64,000 nucleotides of DNA, from the NCBI GenBank assembly GCA_002335605.1, contig BEDY01000003.1, positions 1,922,001 through 1,986,000 on the forward strand, given 5' to 3'. Positions 34,000 through 44,417 of the stretch are shown one piece after another. Both the position numbers and the translations under genes were made by a program. The notes beneath the pieces were generated by a model. It searched no databases. It saw nothing but the letters and a program-made list of their open reading frames with translations, and was not told the DNA's origin. Within the stretch, counting starts at the first letter, position 1, and every line of letters starts with the position of its first letter. The DNA is from Prillingera fragicola. Lineage: Eukaryota > Basidiomycota > Tremellomycetes > Trichosporonales > Trichosporonaceae.

Positions 34000-35974
34000 C
34001 TAGCGACGACGCCGCTGCTCCTCGTACGCCTTGCGCATGGTACGGTCTACGACCTGGACGTAGTACTTGCCGCTGTCTGCCTTCCAACTGACCCAACCCG
34101 AGTAGTAGGGGTACGGAGTCGAGCGCAGAATCGCCGCAAAAGAGTCACACTGGAATGGTCAGCTACTGTTTGTCTGAACATCAAGTACGCACATTCGACT
34201 CGTTCATTCGGAAACCCTCAGTAACGAAGGGCTTGAGCGACACAATGGTTGCACCGTCCTTGAGATCGAGGAACATTTGGGTAAGGTCAATGTTGAGAGA
34301 TGAGGGGAAGACTTCGTTGTTGACAAGTACAACATCGGCCTGGGATAACCGACGCGTCACTGCATGGCAGCGGCGGAAGTCACCCTCGTGCGCTTCAGCC
34401 TCGAGGTTGCCGGCCAGCAGCCACATGGCCCACCGGCGCTGACATTCCCGCACCTGGAGGCGAGCGCAGCGCGAAGGCACCGGCAGGAGCTCGACGCCGT
34501 ACGATGCGCAGCCGGCCTGCAGAGCAGCCTGGACAACACAGTTGCCCACGCCAGAGCCAAGGTCGACAAACACAGAGTCTGGTCCAAGGCCAGTCTGTTC
34601 GATCACCTTGCTGAGGAAGGCATGACGGAGCTCGCCGTATGCGTCCTCCTTTTCGCTGATGGCTTCCGCGACCTCCTCTGGGTGCTTGGGGTGGTGCTCG
34701 AGCTGGTCCGAGAACGGTGCAACGACGCGCGAGTATGACTGGTCGTGCACAAAGTCGACGAGGTCGGACCAGTCACGCTTTGAGAGGCGGTACTCGGCGC
34801 TGCCCAGCCAAGCGGCCATGGACCCGTCTGCCTTCAGTTCAGCCATGCCGTTGTTAAGACGCTCCATCGCCTTGAGCAAGCCCGGACCATCACGCCTATT
34901 GGGCGCGAGGGCACGGCGCAGGGCGTCACCGATCGTCTCTGTAGGTGTGTGGGGTGTGGGGGACAGTGCGTCTGGTGGCGGCGTCGTCAAGGCACCAGGT
35001 GTGGGGGTGTGTAGCCGAGATGGCAAAGACGATTCAATCTCTCCGCTGGCGTCAAGCGTGCCAAAGATGTGCTGATGAGAAGGCGGTATATAGTCTAGAG
35101 CGTCAGTGCTTGAAAGGACAATGCGACTCACGCTTGAGAATCAACCGAAGGGCATTTCGAAGCTCGCTCACAGGGTTGTACTCGCGAGGAGATGTTGGCG
35201 TGAGAAGCACAAACTTCTCGAGAGCTCCAGACGGATAACGTAGCTCTGCAGTAGGCAATGGCTCGACATTTTCGAATCCTTCCTGAGGAAAGTCTTTCAG
35301 AGTCAGCAATGTCCTCTCTACATGCCGATCGACTCACATGCCTGGTACTTGTCCTTGACAATGACATGACTCTCCTTGCCAAACGCCCCGCCGCCTGCCC
35401 ATCCGTTGACAGCTCCGCGCACGGCCTCTTCGCAGGTCACAAAGCCCGCATATCCACGCCCCCACTCACCGCGCGCATCGGCAAGGGTAGGACAGAAGAC
35501 AGATCGCCCGACTTCGGCATCTCCAAAGCCAAGGTCTGGCGTTGCTGCCCCACTCGCTATACGACGTCGTTTCGGCGCAAGAGCATCATCGCTGCTCTCG
35601 CTTTCCGAGTCACTGGGCGGCAGCACGCGCTGAGGTTCAGCAGCTTTGCGGCGGCGCGCGGGCGAGGCGTGGCCGGAGCCACCAGATGTGTTCGGCGTGG
35701 AGCGGTGGGCATGCGCATCGCGGCTCCGGAATGGGCTGGCGCTGGAGCTCGGCTTGGAGCTAGGGTTGGAGGACGATGCCGGTTTGGAGTCCCGGCGCAC
35801 AGTCGTAGATGACAGCTGTGAGGAGGGTTTTGGCCTCGAGGAGGAAGGGAGGGCGTTGGCTTGAGCAGGCCGAGCAGGTGAGGAAGTCGATCCTGGGCGG
35901 ACGACCTTCTTGACTGTCACTGTCGACACCAGTGCAGGCCGGGCGGGCTTGGAGTTGCCGAAAAACGACTGCAT
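34000..35974 (-). CDS. DOT1: Histone H3-K79 methyltransferase Dot1
   Basis: Methylates Lys79 of histone H3 in nucleosomes, affecting silencing and DNA-damage signalling. Exons 35974-35338, 35293-35132, 35094-34193 and 34149-34000 join to 616 residues. The first 130 or so residues are basic and Ser/Pro-rich, suited to nucleosome or DNA contact, and contain PKRRR. The catalytic domain has the D1 loop AYGELRHAF (about 418), SAM motif I FVDLGSGVGNCVVQAAL (about 443), ASYGVELLP (about 464), and SQADVVLVNNEVFPSSLN (about 518). The C-terminal strand includes YYSGWVSWKADSGKYYVQ, corresponding to the VSWT element of the family. The usual catalytic NNF reads NNE here. It lies in tandem with TAN1. Confidence 0.93.
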
Positions 35975-36272
35975 GGTGCGCCGGATACACCAGGAAGCAC
36001 AGCCGACCGACTTTTAAGGGAGGATGAAAGAAGAAGAGAAAGGGTGGTCGCGGATGGAAGACAGTGCTGACACAACAATAATGGAGTTGCACTGCTGCTG
36101 CCATTTCGCTTGCCACCCGGACAAAAAAGGGGCCTGGTGTCAACATTGCCCCGACATGTCGGCCAGGTCTTGACGGTCGCCTGATACAAACGGTGCCCAA
36201 AAAGTACGCTCTAAGTCTATGCATGCACAGTTCCCAGGTGTACCCTCTGGAACCCGAGGCACGTACGAGCAG

Positions 36273-37613
36273 CTATTCCTGTCGGCGAACCTTGGTCGCC
36301 CGTCCGCCCTCAATCACCTCCTCAAAATCGTCTCCTAACTGTGCTGTCTCATCCTCGACGACCTCTCCGCTCTCAATGTCCTCCTTCTTTTCAACCTCAC
36401 CCTCCTCAACCTCAACCTCGGCCTCCGCCTTCCGCTTTGTGCCAGCCGGTGCAGCGGCGTCTTTGGACACAGCAGCAGCGGCAAGGCCAGCTGCCCTTCG
36501 TGCGCGGTTCTCGGTGTTGCGCTGAGCCGTACTCCTATCGCTAGTCTGACCCTCGGTAACCTCGTCCTTGGTGTCCATTGCCTTGGCGGAATCGCCAGCA
36601 ACACGGGCCGGGTTGAACTTTCTGTACTTGTCAAAGTCCTCGACCACGCTAACGCCGAGTACGTTCTGTACAGTCAGCTTCATGCGGCTCCTTTAAGTCT
36701 TACCTTGTTCAGTTCAATGAGAATGGTCCTCTCAGCCGCCTTGAGATCCACAGAGTGTCCGGGGTTGAGCTTGGGCACCTCCTCAGCGACAGCCTTGATC
36801 ATGTCCAAGCGATCCAAAACGGACGAGTTGCGAGTGCTCGTGTTTATAGCGTACTGCACAGTTAGAACAATTTCTCATAATCAAAGCTTACCTTGAGAGC
36901 TCTTCCATCCTCGGTTGCGAATCCTGCAGGCAGAACCTCGCGGGCAAGGTCGACAAGGGTGTCCAGCCTGGCAGTACCAACGGCCGATATCGGTGTAAGA
37001 CGCTGAATGAAGCGGAATGAACAGCGGGCAGTTCTTTCGCAGCGCTCAAGAATAAAGTTGACCAGTTTCAAAGGATCCAAAGGCGCAAGAACGATAACAT
37101 AGAGAACTGGACGTCAGCGACGCATCGCCATAGTGCACTTACCACAGGCAGTCTCACGCTTCGTCAAGCGGAAGCGGGCCGACTTCTTACTTGGCGCCGC
37201 AGCCATCGACGCGAGCTCTTTCTTGAGCATAGTCTCAATGTCATCATCGTCGTCCTCATCATCCGCCCCCGCCGCTTCCTGGGTTGCTCCGGCTCCAGTC
37301 TCGGGATAGAGCTCGTCGGCAGCTTCCTCGAGGGCATCCATGATCTCGCGCTCGGCGACGCTCTCCTTGCCCTGAACCGCCGACACAACAATTCCCGGAG
37401 CACTGAGCATCTCTGGCTAGACATGATTAGCGTTGTTCAGTCTATGTCTCTTACCAAGGGCTGGGTACGGTATTGGGTCATCGAGTTGCCTTGGAAGTCC
37501 CCACGGCCGTCTCCGCCGCGGGGAGGGCCACCTCCGCCGCGCTTTCCCTTGGCGGCAAAGTACTTTCCCTTTCCGCGTGAGCTCTTTCCGCCTCTTGGTT
37601 TTCCTTCAGCCAT
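36273..37613 (-). CDS. TAN1: THUMP-domain tRNA acetylation factor Tan1
   Basis: Adaptor that binds tRNA for N4-acetylation of cytidine 12 in tRNA-Ser and tRNA-Leu, working with the Kre33/Nat10 acetyltransferase. Exons 37613-37455, 37416-37143, 37106-36892, 36853-36704 and 36665-36273 join to 396 residues. The N-terminus is Gly/Lys/Arg-rich (KYFAAKGKRGGGG). Next comes the Tan1 core APGIVVSAVQGKESVAEREIMDALEE, an acidic linker, and the THUMP domain: RCSFRFIQRLTPISAVGTARLDTL, ALKYAINTSTRNSS, then HSVDLKAAERTILIEL and NVLGVSVVEDFDKYRKFN. The C-terminal 110 residues are a basic/acidic low-complexity tail. The order and the PIS motif match the family. It is divergent from ORT1 across 253 bp. Confidence 0.94.
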
Positions 37614-37866
37614 CGTTGTGAACTGGTTGATGATGCTCGTGCGCTAGACGATGGTTATTGACATTTGGATGCTGCCCATCTCGAACTTTGAGATCGTCAA
37701 CGGACCCAATTTGCACCACGTGACGTCGGAGCCCCGCGTTTATTCATCCTCGGAAAACCGGATCCATGGCCGGGTCTATGTCATTCCTCATTTTTCTGGA
37801 TAACACACCCTGGCCTTACATTCCCCACTTCTCCCTTACTCTTTCTTGCTACTGGCACACGACACG
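37614..37866. promoter_or_regulatory. Shared divergent promoter TAN1 / ORT1
   Basis: 253 bp separate the two start codons. A composite palindromic element, CACGTG overlapping TGACGTCG, lies at 37717-37728: an E-box joined to a CRE/ATF-like site. The right part is a pyrimidine-rich leader of ORT1. Factor binding is inference. Confidence 0.5.
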
Positions 37867-39285
37867 ATGAGCGAGACGAAAGAGGACCCCAACGGTGCCA
37901 TCCGCGACCTGTTCTTTGGCAGTGTCGCGGGAATGTGCGCCAAGCTGTTCGAGCACCCTTTTGACCTTGGTACGTGTCGATTGCTCAATTCGAGATGCGT
38001 TTGTTGTCATTGGCAGGGATGACGCAGGTACCCCGCTACCCCGCGCGTACTGCTATGGCTCTACTTTGGTGACTATGGTGCTGACGATACAGTCAAGGTG
38101 CGCCTGCAGTCGCAGCCCACAGACCGGCCCCTCAGCTTTACCGGACCACTCGACTGCTTCAAGCAGACTGTCAGCAAGGAAGGCGTCCGGGGTCTCTACC
38201 GGGTGAGTACTGGCGGGCCGATAATGTTGCCTCAGTCATAACACTGTGTCTATCCTCAATGACATGCGCAGCGACTATCTGCGACACTCACTCCTGTGTA
38301 CCGGCGCCGACAGTGGCTGACGGACAGGGTCTCACCCCGCCCATCGTCGGAGCTGCGCTCGAGAACGCGTCGCTCTTCTTCATGTACAATCGATGCCAGG
38401 CAACTATTCTTGCACTACGCCCCGATGGACCCAAGGGTATGAGCGAGAAGGCCAAGGGCAAGCTCCGCGCACTCACCATCCCCGAGTACGCTGTCGCCGG
38501 TGCTGGTGCGGGTGCCTTTACCTCGTTTGTCCTGTAAGTCTTTCTGCCTCCTAGACAAGCCCTAACGCAGCAGTACCCCCATTGAGCTCATCAAGTGCCG
38601 TATGCAGGTCCAGATGATTGCGCGCGAGGGAGGCTTTGGCCCCGCCCCCGGGGCCACTGTCACTGTCAAGACTGCCCTCGGTGCCCCCGCCTCGCCTTCG
38701 TCGACCATCAAGCTGCCCGCGACTGACATTCCCCGCCCCGGTGCCGGTTTGCCGCCCCCCAAGGGGCCATTTGCTCTCATTGCGGACACTGTGCGTTCCG
38801 GCGGCATCCGGGGCCTGTGGCTCGGCCAGACCGGCACCTTCTTCCGCGAGACTGGTGGCTCCGCTGCATGGTTTGGCACGTATGAGCTGCTCGCCCGCTT
38901 CTTCGTCTCGCGTCACCAGGCCAAGGCCCCCGTCGACTATGTTTGCACCAAGGCCGACCTCTCGCCCATCGAGCTCATGGCCTCGGGTGCCTCTGCCGGT
39001 ATCGCGTACAACGTCTCCCTCTTCCCCGCCGACTCAATCAAGAGCGCCATGCAGACCAGCGCCGAGCTCCACCCCGAGCGCCCTACCCCCAGCTTCATTG
39101 GCACTGGAAAGCTCATCTACAAGACGCGCGGTATCCGCGGTCTGTACGCTGGATGCGCGTTGACTTGTTTGCGTTCGGGTCCCAGCTCGGCCATGATCTT
39201 TGGCCTGTTCGAGACGCTCAACTCGAAGCTTGGATGGATCTTTGACCCCAAGGCACGCAAGGAGGTTGAGAAGGAGCTGCGTTAG
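37867..39285 (+). CDS. ORT1: Mitochondrial ornithine carrier Ort1/Arg11 family
   Basis: Inner-membrane carrier exporting ornithine from the matrix for arginine synthesis. Exons 37867-37969, 38093-38202, 38328-38533 and 38574-39285 join to 376 residues. Three mitochondrial carrier repeats are visible, each with its signature: [23 protein letters not shown] and [11 protein letters not shown]. Substrate-site surroundings match Ort1 ([21 protein letters not shown] and [16 protein letters not shown]). The matrix loop of repeat 2 is expanded by about 50 residues rich in Pro/Ala/Ser ([16 protein letters not shown] region), which explains why it is longer than the roughly 300 residues of yeast Ort1. 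Introns are 123, 125 and 40 nt, the first two long for this locus. Confidence 0.9.
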
Positions 39286-39612
39286 AGACTGGGAAGTTAG
39301 GTTGGTTGCCCGAGAGTGGGTTACCGATAGACGAGATAGGGGCCGAGGATGGGCGTTTTCGTTGTTGGCATAATAGCTGCACTGCATCATCTTGCACTAG
39401 AACCGATGTACTCTGTACCACTGGAGCTGCCTGTTTGCGAGTCGAGGGCACACGCTGCTGTAGTGCCATCTCAAAACTCGAACATTGCAGGCATGCAGGT
39501 CAACAACCGCCACGCGACAGCCACACGACAAAATACTCCCGCTTTCCAAGATGTTGTCACTCGTTCAACCTGTACCAACTCCTTCTGCAGCACTCTCCCC
39601 CATCCCAGAACA
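39286..39612. other. Tandem intergenic spacer
   Basis: 327 bp between ORT1 and LSM7 on the same strand. It must contain the LSM7 promoter. No motif is called. Confidence 0.45.
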
Positions 39613-40283
39613 ATGTCAGCACCACCACGAGGAGTAAGTCGCCTGCGCACGAGGCTCAGTCTTCAGCCCAACACGTCAAGTGTACAACAGCATCTGACGA
39701 AAGCAGGGACGCGGCGGCGCACGCGGAGGACGAGGCGGCGGTCCGGGCCGTGACGCACCCAAGAAGCGCGAAAACATTCTCAACCTCGCGTTGTATGTTG
39801 ACAAGTCTATCCGTGTCAAGTTCGCTGGTGGTCGTGAGGGTGAGCTTCTTTTCTGTTCTTTTGACAAGTAGCAGGCGGGATGCCTCGCGCTGTGCTCGCG
39901 CTACTCGGAGCTGCTTGCGCGACTTTGTTGTGGGCGCTTTTGGATGGCGCTGATGGACAGTCACCGGCACGCTCAAGGGCTACGACCAGCTCATGAACCT
40001 CGTCATGGACGAGGTTGTCGAGTCATACGAGGGTGAGTTGCTATCGTTGCGTTCAACAAAACTAAACAAGCAGATGGCCGCCCAGAGCGTACCCTTGGTC
40101 TTGTCGTTTTGCGTGGTCCCAACGTCGTGCTTATCAGCCCCACGGATGGATCTGCGGGTGAGTTGGACTCTGGCCCTTGCGCCGTTCTGCCTATGTCTGG
40201 GCAGGGGGCGGTTTGGCGCCGTGAACGGGAGACGAGTTGAGCTAACGATGACAGAGATCGAGAACCCCTTTGGCGCAGCGTAG
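39613..40283 (+). CDS. LSM7: U6 snRNA-associated Sm-like protein LSm7
   Basis: Subunit of the LSm1-7 (mRNA decay) and LSm2-8 (U6 snRNP) rings. Five exons (39613-39633, 39707-39839, 39961-40032, 40074-40157, 40255-40283) join to 112 residues. The first exon codes for only seven residues. A short Arg/Gly-rich N-terminal extension (GGRGGARGG type) precedes the Sm fold. Sm1 holds ENILNLALYVDKSIRVKFAGGREVTGTLKGYDQLMN; Sm2 holds LGLVVLRGPNVVLISP. The C-terminus ends ENPFGAA. The ILNLALYVDK start is diagnostic of LSm7. It is convergent with HIS2. Confidence 0.95.
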
Positions 40284-40504
40284 AGAGGCTTGTTCATTGG
40301 TATGCATCGAGCAGTGTAGCAGTGTGTCAAGGGTCTGGATGTTGGAACTGAACACTAAGGAGAGGTTCGGCAATGTTTACTTGTGACTGACAGTCACCGC
40401 CGCAGAGGCCAGTTTGGAAGTCAAGTAGCAGCCATGGCGTTCTGGCATCGCAAGCTGTGACTACGTCCCAATGCTCTATCATGCAATATACTTGATGTAC
40501 TACT

Positions 40505-41632
40505 CTACTGCGCGGCCTGTGCCGCGGCAAGCTTTCCCCAAAAAGCATTTTCAGCCCATCCAGGCATGGCCCTGGCAACGACTCGTCCACGCTTGCCGAC
40601 CTGCTGATCACCGTCCGCCCTCTGCGCAGCGGGGACGAGATACCACACCGTGTCCACACCCTCGTTGACGAGATACTCGCGCATGGGCACATAGTTGAGT
40701 CCAACATACGATACACCATGCGAGTCGTCGGACAAGCACACTCGTCCGCCCAGCTGCTTGATGAGCCCCAGTACCCTGCGGGAAGGATACGATGTGCTCC
40801 ACCCCTTGCGGATAGCCGCGGCGTTGGCCTCGAACAACGCCCCGTACGCGACAGCACAGCGGACGTTGCGCTCAACCCTGTCCCACACGCTGTCCAGGGA
40901 GGCATCGGGGACCCACAGGAGACACAGGTCAAAGTGGCCCACGACCTCGGGCTGGTGCCGCTCAAGCAGCCTGTGCTGGGCATCGAGGTAGGCTTCGAGA
41001 AAGGGCTGCATTTCGGCGTCCGTGGGCACATAGCCGTCTGCCAGCCGGGGGTCAGTGGGGTTGACTGCTGCCGCGAGACGGAGGACGCCATCCTGGCCGC
41101 GTTCCATTGTTGCCCCAAGTGTACCGACATCGCGCACAGAGCGCAACCATGTCGGCCTGTCGAAGTCGACGCTCACGCCGTCAACGTGGTGCACGCTGCC
41201 GACGACATAATCAATCCGGGGATGGGCTTGGAGCACAGCGTCCAGCCCGTCGGCGTCCAGCGGCGAGATGTAGTCGGACTCGATACCGATCAGAAGGTCA
41301 ATGTCGGTGCGTGAGGCGCGAATGCGGAGGGCCTCTGTCACAAAGTCGGCGTACGCTGACGCAAGATCGGCGGGGGGGAGATCGGCCTGAATGTTGTGTC
41401 AGTGGAATGGACATGACATTGCCAGGGACGAGTAGCGCCCTGGGCGCAAGAACGTAGCTCGATGTCAACGTACTTCTTCTGGAAACAGGTCTTGGTCGCG
41501 GTAGCGGGGTGCATGCTCTGAGAGACCAAAGAGAGTAAAGCCCTTGCGTGCTGCTTCGTCTACGACCTGCTGGAGCGTGTCCTTTGCATGCCTGCAGAAC
41601 TGGCCAGAGTGTGAGTGGTGGCTGTGCGGCAT
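40505..41632 (-). CDS. HIS2: Histidinol-phosphatase, PHP type (His2)
   Basis: Removes phosphate from histidinol phosphate, the penultimate step of histidine synthesis. Exons 41632-41474 and 41386-40505 give 346 residues, with an 87-nt intron. The PHP metal motif is at the N-terminus (MPHSHHSHSGQFCRHA), followed by FTLFGLSEHAP and IGIESDYI, then DYVVGSVHHVDG, EVVGHFDLCLL and a C-terminal VCLSDDSHGVSYVG. Together these supply the His/Asp/Glu ligands of the trinuclear metal site. An insert of about 50 residues after the HHVDG motif is normal for fungal His2. A TGACTC half-site (Gcn4-like) lies about 360 bp upstream at 41989-41994. Confidence 0.95.
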
Positions 41633-42611
41633 GACGGATAGAGTTGAGCGAGCAAGTGGAGGTTGGACATTGTTGCCAGTCAAGCTTTGGTGACAGGTTG
41701 TGGAGAATGTTACGTAATGCCATGTGGTGTCAGCCGCAGCTGCTGGTACGGGTTATTTTCAGGTTCGGAGCCCTGACTGTCTGCACCTCGCGCCTGACGC
41801 GTCTGTCTGGGCGGGTTCGGTGTCCGTGTGGTGCCATGATGCTGCTCTCGCTGTTCGCTTGTGGAGAGACAGTCTGGGTCACTCTGGCTTGCTCGCTACC
41901 ACCAGTGGCCCCATTGTTGCACTGCTACCCAGCTAGAACGCAAGCAATCATCATGGTCTAGACTCTTGTTTTACACTAGCCTGCCAGCGAGTCAGCACTG
42001 CATCTGCAGAGTTCAACTCCCAAACGTACTTTCCACCACCTGGCCCGCGAGATCGCCCCCCTTACGTCGTTTGGCCCTTAACATTGACTGCCCCCGGCCG
42101 AGCACGACGTCCCTTTGAGCTCTTCACCCGCCGCCGCGTCGCGCCACCCGCAAAGTGTGGCTTTGCGACATTCCCGGGCAACTCTTCTCCATCATCCCAT
42201 CCGACTGTCACAACTACTCTTCTATTCAGTGCCCATTCAGTCAAGTACAACACCTTTTCCTTCCATCTCATCACCGCCCGACACCCGCGCATCCCTTCCT
42301 TCGGCTTTCGCTACTCCACCGAACGCCCTCGTCACCGCCACCAATTCAACGTTCGCCCTAGACCAGGCCTCTTGGCAGACGCGTTCCCGCCGCTGAGGTC
42401 ACTGTTGCGCAGTTCTTCTTCCTCTCCCCTCGGCCCAGCCTTGCATTTGCTCATCTCAATTTCTGGAGCCGCAGCTACTGACTCCGCCGTTGCCGAGTAA
42501 CCTTGTTGGAGTTGCATATCAACAATACTCCACCACACGCTCATTGTTGACTCTTTAAGCCTCCGAGAATCACTATCCACAACCTCCTACCCCCCTGTCC
42601 CTCCTTTCACC
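41633..42611. promoter_or_regulatory. Divergent promoter region HIS2 / PL14-like gene
   Basis: 979 bp between two divergent starts. The right half (about 42180-42611) is strongly CT-rich, consistent with a long leader of the PL14-like gene. Long open frames here (such as 42084-42500) are products of that composition and are not called. Confidence 0.45.
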
Positions 42612-43847
42612 ATGGCCGCACGGTTCGCCCTTATCACGGCCCTCATCTTGCCAGCGCTGTCGCCCGCGACGGCCGCGTCGCTTGCCGAGGTAGCTGCCGA
42701 CTTTGGCATGAGCGACAGCTACACTTGGAAATTTCCTAGCACGACCATGCCGTCCGACGAGGCCAACAAGTATATCATCCAGAACTGGAACCTGAACGGC
42801 GACCACGTCAACTTTGGCGTCAACGACATTGTCTTCTCCGCCGACCCCGAGACTTCGACCTCGACGCTCGTCCGAAGGGAACCCCAGGCCGAGACCGGAA
42901 CCTCGCCATCACCAGCCAGCTCCTCATCACCAAGCAAAAAGGCGGCCACGACCAAGGCCCAGGCCAACGTCGCGCACCCGGCCACGACTGAGCTCGGCGG
43001 CATGGAGCCCGTCTTGCGTATCAACTACCCACAGGGATCGTATAACGGCGCGTCTGGCGGCGCCCAGTTCTACTCGCAGCCACTGAATGCCACGGCCTCT
43101 GATGCCAGGACGCCTGCTGTGGGCAACGCGACCACGGACGGCCAGTTCGAGCGTGCCCTCCTCGCCTACGACATCTGGTTCCCCACCGGCTATGCGTAAG
43201 TGCCCATGCGTATACGTATCGCTAATCCCCCCAGTTGGAACCTTGGAGGCAAGCTCCCCGGCTTGCGCGGCGGACCCGACATAGCCGGGTGCTCTGGCGG
43301 CCACAAGACTGACGGCTCGACCTGCTTCTCGACCCGTCTCATGTGGCGCTCTGGCGGTCTCGGCGAGGTCTACGCGTACATTCCCACCACGATGAAGGAC
43401 TTTTGCAAGACGGTCGACATTGAGTGCAACTCGGACTTTGGCTCCTCGCTCTCGCGCGGCCAGTTTTCCTTTGTAAAGGGAAAATGGCAGACAATCTGGC
43501 TCTACGTCGCGCTCAACACTGTCGGCCGTGCCAACGGCGAGGTCGCACTGTGGTACAACGGCGTCCAGGCCTTCCACATGGACGAGCTCGAGATCCGGTC
43601 GAGCATGGACGTCGCCTCTGTCGGCGGTCTCTACTTTTCGACCTTTTTCGGCGGCGACAAGTCAGACTGGGCCACCCCAACAAGCCAGTACACCTACTTC
43701 CGCAACATGCAGATGTACGCCGGTCTCGGCGCCGCAAACGGCACAGGACGCGCACTGAACGCTGCCCCCCGCTCGGCAGGCGTCCCGGCCGCCATCTACG
43801 CGCTCGGCGCAACGGCCGTTACCGTCGCCGCCGCAGCATTCCTGTAG
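42612..43847 (+). CDS. Secreted polysaccharide-lyase-14-like protein, probable GPI anchor
   Basis: Extracellular protein with the beta-jelly-roll of PL14-type lyases, which cleave uronic-acid polymers; the true substrate is unknown. Exons 42612-43195 and 43235-43847 give 398 residues. A signal peptide (MAARFALITALILPALSPATAA) starts it. A Ser/Pro/Lys/Ala-rich linker lies near residues 80-120. The family core is clear: LLAYDIWFPTGYAWNLGGKLPGLRGG, CSGGHKTDGSTCFSTRLMWRSGGLGEVYAYIP, CNSDFGSSLSRGQFSFVKGKW, VALWYNGVQAF and YFSTFFGGDKSDWATPTSQYTYFRNM. The hydrophobic C-terminus (YALGATAVTVAAAAFL) after a small-residue stretch suggests GPI attachment. Cysteines in the CSGG/CFSTR and CKT/CNSD regions probably form disulphides. 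Confidence 0.88.
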
Positions 43848-44417
43848 TCGGCGCCTCCATTCGTTTCGGCATTAGATGTCCCCATGGGGGGCTATAGACC
43901 TGTTTTGTTCGACTTATGTACGGATTAGATACTACATACCATCATATCGCTATACCGTCGTTCGCCGCGCCGTCCGCTGCATGCATAATGCTTGCTTGCC
44001 TGCTCTTGCTCACATCTGCTGGCACTGGATTTACGGACTTGATACCCGAACCAGGTGTATCCTCGGATCGTCGGATCCTGGGAGCGGCGTCCCCGGCGTA
44101 TCTTCGGGCACAGTCATTTAATGGCGGCGCCACCACCGTTACCCTCCGGCTAAAGCGCGATGGCGGCAGCCCTGTCTGGGGCGCGGCGGGGGCGTCCATG
44201 CTCCACAAAGAGTGGGTTTGGCCAGGCCTAATAAGATATCGTACATGGATGTAGTGACTATATACTGGCTACAACACGCCGTTGTGCCGGCGCATTCTGT
44301 TTTGCTGCTCTCGGCATGAAGCCGGTTGGTGAGCACAAATGAATATGGGTAATGAGGTGAGATGAGGTGAGATGACAATGGGATGGGATGTCATGTGCTG
44401 GATGGGGGACGGGGTCA
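43848..44417. other. Convergent 3' spacer
   Basis: 570 bp between convergent stop codons. A duplicated GAGGTGAGAT decamer is at about 44355-44374. No gene is seen. Confidence 0.5.

Noticed and set aside
42084..42500. 138-codon plus-strand frame before the PL14-like gene
   Set aside because: It results from the CT-rich leader; alternative frames are equally open.
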